This document shows, piece by piece, positions 10,604 through 25,300 of a DNA stretch of 64,000 bases. This DNA comes from Prosapia bicincta. Its lineage: Eukaryota > Arthropoda > Insecta > Hemiptera > Cercopidae. The notes under the pieces were generated by a model. It was given only the letters and a program-made list of their open reading frames with translations, was not told where the DNA came from and searched no databases. The DNA is taken from the NCBI GenBank assembly GCA_036971475.1, contig JBAIZL010000007.1, positions 32,415,002 to 32,479,001 on the forward strand. Reading direction: 5' to 3'. Each line of letters starts with the position of its first letter. Positions within the stretch are counted from its first letter, which is position 1. The translations under genes and the position numbers were made by a program.

Positions 10604-12000
10604 AGGCATAATAAACGCAGAATCGACCATAGATTCGCATTGTGCACTTAGAATTGATCTATAATAAGTATTATAGGAGCTATCGCAATTGTCATATATT
10701 TGCTCTAAAAGAAATGCATGAATTATAGTTCATAGATTTTGCGATTTCTACAAAAAATGGATTTCTCATTTAAAAGGCATAATAAACGCAGAATCGACCA
10801 TAGATTCGCATTGTGCACTTAGAATTGATCTATAATAAGTATTATAGGAGCTATCGCAATTGTCATATATTTGCTCTGAAAAAAATGCATGAATTATATA
10901 TAGTTCATTGATTTTGCGTTTTCTACAAAAAATGGATTTATCATTTAAAAGGCATAATAAACGCAGAATCGACCATAGATTCGCATTGTGCACTTAGAAT
11001 TGATCTATAATAAGTAATATAGGAGCTATCGCAATTGTCATATATCTGCTCTAAAAAAAATGCATGAATTATAGTTCATGGATTTTGCGATTTCTACAAA
11101 AAATGGATTTCTCATTTAAAAGGCATAATAAACGCAGAATCGACCATAGATTCGCATTGTGCACTTAGAATTGATCTATAATAAGTATTATAGGAGCTAT
11201 CGCAATTGTCATATATTTGCTCTAAAAAAAATGCATGAATTATAGTTCATGGATTTTGCGATTTCTACAAAAAATGGATTTCTCATTTAAAAGGCATAAT
11301 AAACGCAGAATCGATCATAGATTCGCATTGTGCACTTAGAATTGATCTATATTAAGTATTATAGGAGCTATCGCAATTGTCATATATTTGCTCTAAAAAA
11401 AATGCATGAATTATAGTTCATGGATTTTGTGATTTCTACAAAAAATGGATTTCTCATTTAAAAGGCATAATAAATGCAGAATCGACCATAGATTCGCATT
11501 GTGCACTTAGAATTGATCTATAATAAGTATTATAGGAGCTATCGCAATTGTCATATATTTGCTCTAAAAAAATGCATGAATTATATTTCATGGATTTTGT
11601 GATTTCTACAAAAAATGGATTTCTCATTTAAAAGGCATAATAAACGCAGAATCGACCATAGATTCGCATTGTGCACTTAGAATTGATCTATAATAAGTAT
11701 TATAGGAGCTATCGCAATTGTCATATATTTGCTCTAAAAAAAATGCATGAATTATAGTTCATGGATTTTGCGATTTCTACAAAAAATGGATTTCTCATTT
11801 AAAAGGCATAATAAACGCAGAATCGACCATAGATTCGCATTGTGCACTTAGAATTGATCTATAATATGTATTATAGGAGCTATCGCAATTGTCATATATT
11901 TGCTCTAAAAAAAATGCATGAATTATAGTTCATGGATTTTGCGATTTCTACAAAAATGGATTTCTCATTTAAAAGGCATAATAAACGCAGAATCGACCAT
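10604..12000 (-). repeat. 11-mer higher-order repeat in the inverted block, copy 2
   Basis: It repeats 8720-10290, with the expanded GAATTATATATAGTTC again near 10891 and the shortened CTACAAAAATGG near 11948, matching 10227. Private differences are AATAAATGCAG near 11471 and an ordinary AGTTCATGG where copy 1 has AGTTTCTTGG. Boundaries are approximate. Confidence 0.7.
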
Positions 12001-15000
12001 AGATTCGCATTGTGCACTTAGAATTTATCTATAATAAGTATTATAGGAGCTATGGCAATTGTCATATATTTGCTCTAAAAAAATGCATGAATTATAGTTC
12101 ATGGATTTTGCGATTTCTACAAAAAATGGATTTCTCATTTAAAAGGCATAATAAACGCAGAATCGATCATAGATTCGCATTGTGCACTTAGAATTGATCT
12201 ATATTAAGTATTATAGGAGCTATCGCAATTGTCATATATTTGCTCTAAAAAAAATGCATGAATTATAGTTCATGGATTTTGTGATTTCTACAAAAAATGG
12301 ATTTCTCATTTAAAAGGCATAATAAACGCAGAATCGACCATAGATTCGCATTGTGCACTTAGAATTGATCTATAATAAGTATTATAGGAGCTATCGCAAT
12401 TGTCATATATTTGCTCTAAAAAAATGCATGAATTATACTTCATGGATTGTGTGATTTCTACAAAAAATGGATTTCTCATTTAAAAGGCATAATAAACGCA
12501 GAATCGACCATAGATTCGCATTGTGCACTTAGAATTGATCTATAATAAGTTTTATAGGAGCTATCGCAATTGTCATATATTTGCTCTAAAAAAAATGCAT
12601 GAATTATAGTTCATGGATTTTGCAATTTCTACAAAAAATGGATTTCTCATTTAAAAGGCATAATAAACGCAGAATCGACTATAGATTCGCATTGTGCACT
12701 TAGAATTGATCTATAATAACTATTATAGGAGCTACCGCAATTGTCATATATTTGCTCTAAAAGAAATGCATGAATTATAGTTCATGGATTTTGCGATTTC
12801 TACAAAAAATGGATTTCTCATTTAAAAGGCATAATAAACGCAGAATCGACCATAGATTCGCATTGTGCACTTAGAATTGATCTATAATAAGTATTATAGG
12901 AGCTATCGCAATTGTCATATATTTGCTCTGAAAAAAATGCATGAATTATAGTTCATGGATTTTGCGTTTTCTACAAAAAATGGATTTATCATTTAAAAGG
13001 CATAATAAACGCAGAATCGACCATAGATTCGCATTGTGCACTTAGAATTGATCTATAATAAGTATTATAGGAGCTATCGCAATTGTCATATATTTGCTCT
13101 AAAAAAAATGCATGAATTATAGTTCATGGATTTTGCGATTTCTACAAAAAATGGATTTCTCATTTAAAAGGCATAATAAACGCAGAATCGATCATAGATT
13201 CGCATTGTGCACTTAGAATTGATCTATAATAAGTATTATAGGAGCTATCGCAATTGTCATATATTTGCTCTAAAAAAAATGCATGAATTATAGTTCATGG
13301 AATTTGCGATTTCTACAAAAAATGGATTTCTCATTTAAAATGCATAATAAACGCAGAATCGATCATAGATTCGCATTGTGCACTTAGAATTGATCTATAA
13401 TAACTATTATAGGAGCTATCGCAATTGTCATATATTTGCTCTAAAAAAAAATGCATGAATTATAGTTCATGGATTTTGCGATTTCTACAAAAAATGGATT
13501 TCTCATTTAAAAGGCATAATAAACGCAGAATCGACCATAGATTCGCATTGTGCACTTAGCGTTGATCTATAATAAGTATTATAGGAGCTATCGCAATTGT
13601 CATATATTTGCTCTAAAAAAAATGCATGAATTATAGTTCATGGATTTTGCGACTTCTACAAAAAATGGATTTCTCATTTAAAAGGCATAATAAACGCAGA
13701 ATCGACCATAGATTCGCATTGTGCACTTACAATTGATCTATAATATGTATTATAGGAGCTATCGCAATTGTCATATATTTGCTCTAAAAAAAATGCATGA
13801 ATTATAGTTCATGGATTTTGCGATTTCTACAAAAAATGGATTTCTCATTTAAAAGGCATAATAAACGCAGAATCGACCATAGATTCGCATTGTGCACTTA
13901 GAATTGATCTATAATATGTATTATAGGAGCTATCGCAATTGTCATATATTTGCTCTAAAAAAAATGCATGAATTATAGTTCATGGATTTTGCGATTTCTA
14001 CAAAAAATGGATTTCTCATTTAAAAGGCATAATAAACGCAGAATCGACCATAGATTCGCATTGTGCACTTAGAATTGATCTATAATAGGTGTTATAGGAG
14101 CTATCGCAATTGTCATATATTTGCTCTTAAAAAAATGCATGAATTATAGTTCATGGATTTTGCGATTTCTACAAAAAATGGATTTCTCATTTAAAAGGCA
14201 TAATAAACGCAGAATGGACCATAGATTCGCATTGTGCACTTAGAATTGATCTATAATAAGTATTATAGGAGCTATCGCAATTGTCATATATTTGCTCTAA
14301 AAAAATGCATGAATTATAGTTCATGGATTTTGCGATTTCTACAAAAAATGTATTTCTCATTTAAAAGGCATAATAAACGCAGAATCGACCATAGATTCGC
14401 ATTGTGCACTTAGAATTGATCTATAATAAGTATTATAGGAGCTATCGCAATTGTCATATATTTGCTCTAAAAAAAATAGAGGAATTATAGTTCATGGATT
14501 TTGCGATTTCTACAAAAAATGGACTTCTCATTTAAAAGGCATAATAAACGCAGAATCGACCATAGATTCGCATTGTGCACTTAGAATTGATCTATAATAA
14601 GTATTATAGGAGCTATCGCAATTGTCATTTATTTGCTCTAAAAAAAAATGCATGAATTATAGTTCATGGATTTTGTGATTTCTACAAAAAATGGATTTCT
14701 CATTTAAAAGGCATAATAAACGCAGAATCGACCATAGATTCGCATTGTGCACTTAGAAGTGATCTATAATAAGTATTATAGGAGCTATCGCAATTGTCAT
14801 ATATTTGCTCTAAAAAAAATGCATGAATTATATTTCATGGATTTTGCGATTTCTACAAAAAATGGATTTCTCATTTAAAAGGCATAATAAACGCAGAATC
14901 GACCATAGATTCGCATTGTGCACTTAGAATTGATCTATAATAAGTATTATAGGAGCTATCGCAATTGTCATATATTTGCTCTAAAAAAATGCATGAATTA

Positions 15001-18000
15001 TATTTCATGGATTTTGTGATTTCTACAAAAAATGGATTTCTCATTTAAAAGGCATAATAAACGCAGAATCGACCATAGATTCGCATTGTGCACTTAGAAT
15101 TGATCTATAATAAGTATTATAGGAGCTATCGCAATTGTCATATATTTGCTCTAAAAAAAATGCATGAATTATAGTTCATGGATTTTGCGATTTCTACAAA
15201 AAATGGATTTCTCATTTAAAAGGCATAATAAACGCAGAATCGACCATAGATTCGCATTGTGCACTTAGAATTGATCTATAATAACTATTATAGGAGCTAT
15301 CGCAATTGTCATATATTTGCTCTAAAAAAAAATGCATGAATTATAGTTCATGGATTTTGCGATTTCTACCAAAAATGGATTTCTCATTTAAAAGGCATAA
15401 TAAACGCAGAATCGACCATAGATTCGCATTGTGCACTTAGAGTTGTTCTATAATAAGTATTATAGGAGCTATCGCAATTGTCATATATTTGCTCTAAAAA
15501 AAATGCATGAATTATAGTTCATGGATTTTGCGATTTCTACAAAAAATGGATTTCTCATTTAAAAGGCATATTAAACGCAGAATCGACCATAGATTCGCAT
15601 TGTGCACTTAGAATTGATCTATAATATGTATTATAGGAGCTATCGCAATTGTCATATATTTGCTCTAAAAAAAATGCATGAATTATAGTTCATGGATTTT
15701 GCGATTTCTACAAAAAATGGATTTCTCATTTAAAAGGCATAATAAACGCAGAATCGACCATAGATTCGCATTGTGCACTTAGAAGTGATCTATAATAAGT
15801 ATTATAGGAGCTATCGCAATTGTCATATATTTGCTCTAAAAGAAATGCATGAATTATAGTTCATGGATTTTGCGATTTCTACAAAAAATGGATTTCTCAT
15901 TTAAAAGGCATAATAAACGCAGAATCGACCATAGATTCGCATTGTGCACTTAGAATTGATCTATAATAAGTATTATAGGAGCTATCGCAATTGTCATATA
16001 TTTGCTCTGATAAAAATGCATGAATTATAGTTCAATGATTTTGCGTTTTCTACAAAAAATGGATTTATCATTTAAAAGGCATAATAAACGCAGAATCGAC
16101 CATAGATTCGCATTGTGCACTTAGAATTTATCTATAATAAGTATTATAGGAGCTATGGCAATTGTCATATATTTGCTCTAAAAAAATGCATGAATTATAG
16201 TTCATGGATTTTGCGATTTCTACAAAAAATGGATTTCTCATTTAAAAGGCATAATAAACGCAGAATCGATCATAGATTCGCATTGTGCACTTAGAATTGA
16301 TCTATATTAAGTATTATAGGAGCTATCGCAATTGTCATATATTTGCTCTAAAAAAAATGCATGAATTATAGTTCATGGATTTTGTGATTTCTACAAAAAA
16401 TGGATTTCTCATTTAAAAGGCATAATAAACGCAGAATCGACCATAGATTCGCATTGTGCACTTAGAATTGATCTATAATAAGTATTATAGGAGCTATCGC
16501 AATTGTCATATATTTGCTCTAAAAAAATGCATGAATTATACTTCATGGATTGTGTGATTTCTACAAAAAATGGATTTCTCATTTAAAAGGCATAATAAAC
16601 GCAGAATCGACCATAGATTCGCATTGTGCACTTAGAATTGATCTATAATAAGTTTTATAGGAGCTATCGCAATTGTCATATATTTGCTCTAAAAAAAATA
16701 GAGGAATTATAGTTCATGGATTTTGCGATTTCTACAAAAAATGGACTTCTCATTTAAAAGGCATAATAAACGCAGAATCGACCATAGATTCGCATTGTGC
16801 ACTTAGAATTGATCTATAATAAGTATTATAGGAGCTATCGCAATTGTCATTTATTTGCTCTAAAAAAAAATGCATGAATTATAGTTCATGGATTTTGTGA
16901 TTTCTACAAAAAATGGATTTCTCATTTAAAAGGCATAATAAACGCAGAATCGACCATAGATTCGCATTGTGCACTTAGAATTGATCTATAATATGTATTA
17001 TAGGAGCTATCGCAATTGTCATATATTTGCTCTAAAAAAAATGCATGAATTATAGTTCATGGATTTTGCGATTTCTACAAAAAATGGATTTCTCATTTAA
17101 AAGGCATAATAAACGCAGAATCGACCATAGATTCGCATTGTGCACTTAGAATTGATCTATAATAAGTATTATAGGAGCTATCGCAATTGTCATATATTTG
17201 CTCTAAAAAAAATGCATGAATTATAGTTCATGGATTTTGCGATTTCTACAAAAAATGGATTTCTCATTTAAAAGGCATAATAAACGCAGAATCGACCATA
17301 GATTCGCATTGTGCACTTAGAATTGATCTATAATATGTATCATAGGAGCTATCGCAATTGTCATATATTTGCTCTAAAAAAAATGCATGAATTATAGTTC
17401 ATGGATTTTGCGATTTCTACAAAAAATGGATTTCTCATTTAAAAGGCATAATAAACGCAGAATCGACCATAGATTCGCATTGTGCACTTAGAATTGATCT
17501 ATAATAGGTGTTATAGGAGCTATCGCAATTGTCATATATTTGCTCTTAAAAAAATGCATGAATTATAGTTCATGGATTTTGCGATTTCTACAAAAAATGG
17601 ATTTCTCATTTAAAAGGCATAATAAACGCAGAATGGACCATAGATTCGCATTGTGCACTTAGAATTGATCTATAATAAGTATTATAGGAGCTATCGCAAT
17701 TGTCATATATTTGCTCTAAAAAAATGCATGAATTATAGTTCATGGATTTTGCGATTTCTACAAAAAATGTATTTCTCATTTAAAAGGCATAATAAACGCA
17801 GAATCGACCATAGATTCGTATTGTGCACTTAGAATTGATCTATAATAAGTATTATAGGAGCTATCGCAATTGTCATATATTTGCTCTAAAAAAAATAGAG
17901 GAATTATAGTTCATGGATTTTGCGATTTCTACAAAAAATGGACTTCTCATTTAAAAGGCATAATAAACGCAGAATCGACCATAGATTCGCATTGTGCACT

Positions 18001-18167
18001 TAGAATTGATCTATAATAAGTATTATAGGAGCTATCGCAATTGTCATTTATTTGCTCTAAAAAAAAATGCATGAATTATAGTTCATGGATTTTGTGATTT
18101 CTACAAAAAATGGATTTCTCATTTAAAAGGCATAATAAACGCAGAATCGACCATAGATTCGCATTGT

Positions 18168-18680
18168 GCACTTAGAAGTGATCTATAATAAGTATTATAG
18201 GAGCTATCGCAATTGTCATATATTTGCTCTAAAAAAAATGCATGAATTATATTTCATGGATTTTGCGATTTCTACAAAAAATGGATTTCTCATTTAAAAG
18301 GCATAATAAACGCAGAATCGAACATAGATTCGCATTGTGAACTTAGAATTGATCTATAATAAGTATTATAGGAGCTATCGCAATTGTCATATATTTGCTC
18401 TAAAAAAAATGCATGAATTATAGTTCATGGATTTTGCGATTTCTACAAAAAATGGATTTCTCATTTAAAAGGCATAATAAACGCAGAATCGACCATAGAT
18501 TCGCATTGTGCACTTAGAATTGATCTATAATAACTATTACAGGAGCTATCGCAATTGTCATATATTTGCTCTAAAAAAAATGCATGAATTATAGTTCATA
18601 GATTTTGCGATTTCTACAAAAAATGGATTTCTCATTTAAAAGGCATAATAGACGCAGAATCGACCATAGATTCGCATTGT
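18168..18680 (-). repeat. Trimer duplication, copy 1 (513 bp)
   Basis: Three units carry AGAAGTGATC, CGAACATAGATTC with GTGAACTTAG, AACTATTACAGG, TTCATAGAT and ATAGACGCAG. The set is repeated exactly 513 bp later with no difference that I can see, so this looks like one of the youngest duplications in the window. The phase is arbitrary. Confidence 0.85.
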
Positions 18681-19193
18681 GCACTTAGAAGTGATCTATA
18701 ATAAGTATTATAGGAGCTATCGCAATTGTCATATATTTGCTCTAAAAAAAATGCATGAATTATATTTCATGGATTTTGCGATTTCTACAAAAAATGGATT
18801 TCTCATTTAAAAGGCATAATAAACGCAGAATCGAACATAGATTCGCATTGTGAACTTAGAATTGATCTATAATAAGTATTATAGGAGCTATCGCAATTGT
18901 CATATATTTGCTCTAAAAAAAATGCATGAATTATAGTTCATGGATTTTGCGATTTCTACAAAAAATGGATTTCTCATTTAAAAGGCATAATAAACGCAGA
19001 ATCGACCATAGATTCGCATTGTGCACTTAGAATTGATCTATAATAACTATTACAGGAGCTATCGCAATTGTCATATATTTGCTCTAAAAAAAATGCATGA
19101 ATTATAGTTCATAGATTTTGCGATTTCTACAAAAAATGGATTTCTCATTTAAAAGGCATAATAGACGCAGAATCGACCATAGATTCGCATTGT
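18681..19193 (-). repeat. Trimer duplication, copy 2 (513 bp)
   Basis: Tandem copy of 18168-18680 with the same private changes (CGAACATAG at about 18832, AACTATTACAGG near 19044, ATAGACGCAG near 19161). One further ordinary unit separates it from polarity switch 2 at 19345. Confidence 0.85.
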
Positions 19194-19344
19194 GCACTTA
19201 GAATTGATCTATAATAAGTATTATAGGAGCTATCGCAATTGTCATACATTTGCTTTAAAAAAAATGCATGAATTATAGTTTATGGATTTTGTGATTTCTA
19301 CAAAAAATGGATTTCTCATTTAAAAGGCATAATAAACGCAGAAT

Positions 19345-19346
19345 CT
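19345..19346. other. Polarity switch 2, minus to plus
   Basis: Minus-strand units end in AACGCAGAATC and plus-strand sequence continues as CTATAATACATATTATAG. One C (19345) is shared. The sequence either side folds back: the left arm ends at 19345, the right arm resumes at 19397 (GATTCTGCG), leaving a 51-nt spacer. This is the inner edge of the right arm of the inverted duplication. Confidence 0.95.
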
Positions 19347-22300
19347 ATAATACATATTATAGATCAATTCTAAGTGCACAATGCGAATCTATGGTCGATT
19401 CTGCGTTTATTATGCCTTTTAAATGAGAAATCCATTTTTTGTAGAAATCACAAAATCCATGAACTATAATTCATGCATTTTTTTTTAGAGCAAATAAATG
19501 ACAATTGCGATAGCTCCTATAATACTTATTATAGATCAATTCTAAGTGCACAATGCGAATCTATGGTCGATTCTGCGTTTATTATGCCTTTTAAATGAGA
19601 AGTCCATTTTTTGTAGAAATCGCAAAATCCATGAACTATAATTCCTCTATTTTTTTTAGAGCAAATATATGACAATTGCGATAGCTCCTATAAAACTTAT
19701 TATAGATCAATTCTAAGTGCACAATGCGAATCTATGGTCGATTCTGCGTTTATTATGCCTTTTAAATGAGAAATCCATTTTTTGTAGAAATCACACAATC
19801 CATGAAGTATAATTCATGCATTTTTTTAGAGCAAATATATGACAATTGCGATAGCTCCTATAATACTTATTATAGATCAATTCTAAGTGCACAATGCGAA
19901 TCTATGGTCGATTCTGCGTTTATTATGCCTTTTAAATGAGAAATCCATTTTTTGTAGAAATCACAAAATCCATGAACTATAATTCATGCATTTTTTTTAG
20001 AGCAAATATATGACAATTGCGATAGCTCCTATAATACTTAATATAGATCAATTCTAAGTGCACAATGCGAATCTATGATCGATTCTGCGTTTATTATGCC
20101 TTTTAAATGAGAAATCCATTTTTTGTAGAAATCGCAAAATCCATGAACTATAATTCATGCATTTTTTTAGAGCAAATATATGACAATTGCCATAGCTCCT
20201 ATAATACTTATTATAGATAAATTCTAAGTGCACAATGCGAATCTATGGTCGATTCTGCGTTTATTATGCCTTTTAAATGATAAATCCATTTTTTGTAGAA
20301 AACGCAAAATCATTGAACTATAATTCATGCATTTTTATCAGAGCAAATATATGACAATTGCGATAGCTCCTATAATACTTATTATAGATCAATTCTAAGT
20401 GCACAATGCGAATCTATGGTCGATTCTGCGTTTATTATGCCTTTTAAATGAGAAATCCATTTTTTGTAGAAATCGCAAAATCCATGAACTATAATTCATG
20501 CATTTCTTTTAGAGCAAATATATGACAATTGCGATAGCTCCTATAATACTTATTATAGATCACTTCTAAGTGCACAATGCGAATCTATGGTCGATTCTGC
20601 GTTTATTATGCCTTTTAAATGAGAAATCCATTTTTTGTAGAAATCGCAAAATCCATGAACTATAATTCATGCATTTTTTTTAGAGCAAATATATGACAAT
20701 TGCGATAGCTCCTATAATACATATTATAGATCAATTCTAAGTGCACAATGCGAATCTATGGTCGATTCTGCGTTTAATATGCCTTTTAAATGAGAAATCC
20801 ATTTTTTGTAGAAATCGCAAAATCCATGAACTATAATTCATGCATTTTTTTTAGAGCAAATATATGACAATTGCGATAGCTCCTATAATACTTATTATAG
20901 AACAACTCTAAGTGCACAATGCGAATCTATGGTCGATTCTGCGTTTATTATGCCTTTTAAATGAGAAATCCATTTTTGGTAGAAATCGCAAAATCCATGA
21001 ACTATAATTCATGCATTTTTTTTTAGAGCAAATATATGACAATTGCGATAGCTCCTATAATAGTTATTATAGATCAATTCTAAGTGCACAATGCGAATCT
21101 ATGGTCGATTCTGCGTTTATTATGCCTTTTAAATGAGAAATCCATTTTTTGTAGAAATCGCAAAATCCATGAACTATAATTCATGCATTTTTTTTAGAGC
21201 AAATATATGACAATTGCGATAGCTCCTATAATACTTATTATAGATCAATTCTAAGTGCACAATGCGAATCTATGGTCGATTCTGCGTTTATTATGCCTTT
21301 TAAATGAGAAATCCATTTTTTGTAGAAATCACAAAATCCATGAAATATAATTCATGCATTTTTTTAGAGCAAATATATGACAATTGCGATAGCTCCTATA
21401 ATACTTATTATAGATCAATTCTAAGTGCACAATGCGAATCTATGGTCGATTCTGCGTTTATTATGCCTTTTAAATGAGAAATCCATTTTTTGTAGAAATC
21501 GCAAAATCCATGAAATATAATTCATGCATTTTTTTTAGAGCAAATATATGACAATTGCGATAGCTCCTATAATACTTATTATAGATCACTTCTAAGTGCA
21601 CAATGCGAATCTATGGTCGATTCTGCGTTTATTATGCCTTTTAAATGAGAAATCCATTTTTTGTAGAAATCACAAAATCCATGAACTATAATTCATGCAT
21701 TTTTTTTTAGAGCAAATAAATGACAATTGCGATAGCTCCTATAATACTTATTATAGATCAATTCTAAGTGCACAATGCGAATCTATGGTCGATTCTGCGT
21801 TTATTATGCCTTTTAAATGAGAAGTCCATTTTTTGTAGAAATCGCAAAATCCATGAACTATAATTCCTCTATTTTTTTTAGAGCAAATATATGACAATTG
21901 CGATAGCTCCTATAATACTTATTATAGATCAATTCTAAGTGCACAATGCGAATCTATGGTCGATTCTGCGTTTATTATGCCTTTTAAATGAGAAATACAT
22001 TTTTTGTAGAAATCGCAAAATCCATGAACTATAATTCATGCATTTTTTTAGAGCAAATATATGACAATTGCGATAGCTCCTATAATACTTATTATAGATC
22101 AATTCTAAGTGCACAATGCGAATCTATGGTCCATTCTGCGTTTATTATGCCTTTTAAATGAGAAATCCATTTTTTGTAGAAATCGCAAAATCCATGAACT
22201 ATAATTCATGCATTTTTTTAAGAGCAAATATATGACAATTGCGATAGCTCCTATAACACCTATTATAGATCAATTCTAAGTGCACAATGCGAATCTATGG

Positions 22301-25300
22301 TCGATTCTGCGTTTATTATGCCTTTTAAATGAGAAATCCATTTTTTGTAGAAATCGCAAAATCCATGAACTATAATTCATGCATTTTTTTTAGAGCAAAT
22401 ATATGACAATTGCGATAGCTCCTATAATACATATTATAGATCAATTCTAAGTGCACAATGCGAATCTATGGTCGATTCTGCGTTTATTATGCCTTTTAAA
22501 TGAGAAATCCATTTTTTGTAGAAATCGCAAAATCCATGAACTATAATTCATGCATTTTTTTTAGAGCAAATATATGACAATTGCGATAGCTCCTATAATA
22601 CATATTATAGATCAATTGTAAGTGCACAATGCGAATCTATGGTCGATTCTGCGTTTATTATGCCTTTTAAATGAGAAATCCATTTTTTGTAGAAATCGCA
22701 AAATCCATGAACTATAATTCATGCATTTTTTTTAGAGCAAATATATGACAATTGCGATAGCTCCTATAATACTTATTATAGATCAACTCTAAGTGCACAA
22801 TGCGAATCTATGGTCGATTCTGCGTTTATTATGCCTTTTAAATGAGAAATCCATTTTTTGTAGAAATCGCAAAATCCATGAACTATAATTCATGCATTTT
22901 TTTTTAGAGCAAATATATGACAATTGCGATAGCTCCTATAATAGTTATTATAGATCAATTCTAAGTGCACAATGCGAATCTATGATCGATTCTGCGTTTA
23001 TTATGCATTTTAAATGAGAAATCCATTTTTTGTAGAAATCGCAAATTCCATGAACTATAATTCATGCATTTTTTTTAGAGCAAATATATGACAATTGCGA
23101 TAGCTCCTATAATACTTATTATAGATCAATTCTAAGTGCACAATGCGAATCTATGATCGATTCTGCGTTTATTATGCCTTTTAAATGAGAAATCCATTTT
23201 TTGTAGAAATCGCAAAATCCATGAACTATAATTCATGCATTTTTTTTAGAGCAAATATATGACAATTGCGATAGCTCCTATAATACTTATTATAGATCAA
23301 TTCTAAGTGCACAATGCGAATCTATGGTCGATTCTGCGTTTATTATGCCTTTTAAATGATAAATCCATTTTTTGTAGAAAACGCAAAATCCATGAACTAT
23401 AATTCATGCATTTTTTTCAGAGCAAATATATGACAATTGCGATAGCTCCTATAATACTTATTATAGATCAATTCTAAGTGCACAATGCGAATCTATGGTC
23501 GATTCTGCGTTTATTATGCCTTTTAAATGAGAAATCCATTTTTTGTAGAAATCGCAAAATCCATGAACTATAATTCATGCATTTCTTTTAGAGCAAATAT
23601 ATGACAATTGCGGTAGCTCCTATAATAGTTATTATAGATCAATTCTAAGTGCACAATGCGAATCTATAGTCGATTCTGCGTTTATTATGCCTTTTAAATG
23701 AGAAATCCATTTTTTGTAGAAATTGCAAAATCCATGAACTATAATTCATGCATTTTTTTTAGAGCAAATATATGACAATTGCGATAGCTCCTATAAAACT
23801 TATTATAGATCAATTCTAAGTGCACAATGCGAATCTATGGTCGATTCTGCGTTTATTATGCCTTTTAAATGAGAAATCCATTTTTTGTAGAAATCACACA
23901 ATCCATGAAGTATAATTCATGCATTTTTTTAGAGCAAATATATGACAATTGCGATAGCTCCTATAATACTTATTATAGATCAATTCTAAGTGCACAATGC
24001 GAATCTATGGTCGATTCTGCGTTTATTATGCCTTTTAAATGAGAAATCCATTTTTTGTAGAAATCACAAAATCCATGAACTATAATTCATGCATTTTTTT
24101 TAGAGCAAATATATGACAATTGCGATAGCTCCTATAATACTTAATATAGATCAATTCTAAGTGCACAATGCGAATCTATGATCGATTCTGCGTTTATTAT
24201 GCCTTTTAAATGAGAAATCCATTTTTTGTAGAAATCGCAAAATCCATGAACTATAATTCATGCATTTTTTTAGAGCAAATATATGACAATTGCCATAGCT
24301 CCTATAATACTTATTATAGATAAATTCTAAGTGCACAATGCGAATCTATGGTCGATTCTGCGTTTATTATGCCTTTTAAATGATAAATCCATTTTTTGTA
24401 GAAAACGCAAAATCATTGAACTATAATTCATGCATTTTTATCAGAGCAAATATATGACAATTGCGATAGCTCCTATAATACTTATTATAGATCAATTCTA
24501 AGTGCACAATGCGAATCTATGGTCGATTCTGCGTTTATTATGCCTTTTAAATGAGAAATCCATTTTTTGTAGAAATCGCAAAATCCATGAACTATAATTC
24601 ATGCATTTCTTTTAGAGCAAATATATGACAATTGCGATAGCTCCTATAATACTTATTATAGATCACTTCTAAGTGCACAATGCGAATCTATGGTCGATTC
24701 TGCGTTTATTATGCCTTTTAAATGAGAAATCCATTTTTGTAGAAATCGCAAAATCCATGAACTATAATTCATGCATTTTTTTTAGAGCAAATATATGACA
24801 ATTGCGATAGCTCCTATAATACATATTATAGATCAATTCTAAGTGCACAATGCGAATCTATGGTCGATTCTGCGTTTATTATGCCTTTTAAATGAGAAAT
24901 CCATTTTTTGTAGAAATCGCAAAATCCATGAACTATAATTCATGCATTTTTTTTAGAGCAAATATATGACAATTGCGATAGCTCCTATAATACTTATTAT
25001 AGAACAACTCTAAGTGCACAATGCGAATCTATGGTCGATTCTGCGTTTATTATGCCTTTTAAATGAGAAATCCATTTTTGGTAGAAATCGCAAAATCCAT
25101 GAACTATAATTCATGCATTTTTTTTTAGAGCAAATATATGACAATTGCGATAGCTCCTATAATAGTTATTATAGATCAATTCTAAGTGCACAATGCGAAT
25201 CTATGGTCGATTCTGCGTTTATTATGCCTTTTAAATGAGAAATCCATTTTTTGTAGAAATCGCAAAATCCATGAACTATAATTCATGCATTTTTTTTAGA

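Larger units (their letters stand above)
6871..16990 (-). repeat. Left arm of a large inverted duplication
   Basis: Read backwards, the variants appear in the same order as in 19346-28281. Paired rarities include GCATATTAAACG near 15567 with TTTAATATGCC near 20774, AATAGGTGTTAT near 14087 with ATAACACCTAT near 22254, CTTACAATTG near 13727 with CAATTGTAAG near 22614, AGTTTCTTGG near 9532 with CCAAGAAACT near 25611, and GCTAGCGC near 6934 with GCGCTAGC near 28209. This arm is about 1.2 kb longer. It has roughly eight extra units near 10.5-12.0 kb and lacks one unit near 9.8 kb. Confidence 0.9.
6871..19345 (-). repeat. Satellite block 2, inverted polarity (about 73 units)
   Basis: All units read as the reverse complement of the reference unit (landmark AGCTATCGCAATTGTC). 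From 6871 to about 16990 the units match 19346-28281 in mirror order, including rare variants. The remaining 16991-19345 lies between the two arms and repeats material from 14.1-14.8 kb (3419 bp apart, for example AGAATGG at 14211 and 17630), plus a 513-bp trimer duplication. The block contains no other sequence. Confidence 0.95.

Noticed and set aside
6871..19345. Simple inversion of a segment of the plus array
   Set aside because: The minus block matches a segment that still exists in plus polarity (19346-28281) unit by unit, and the two joins lie at different unit positions. Inverted duplication explains this better.
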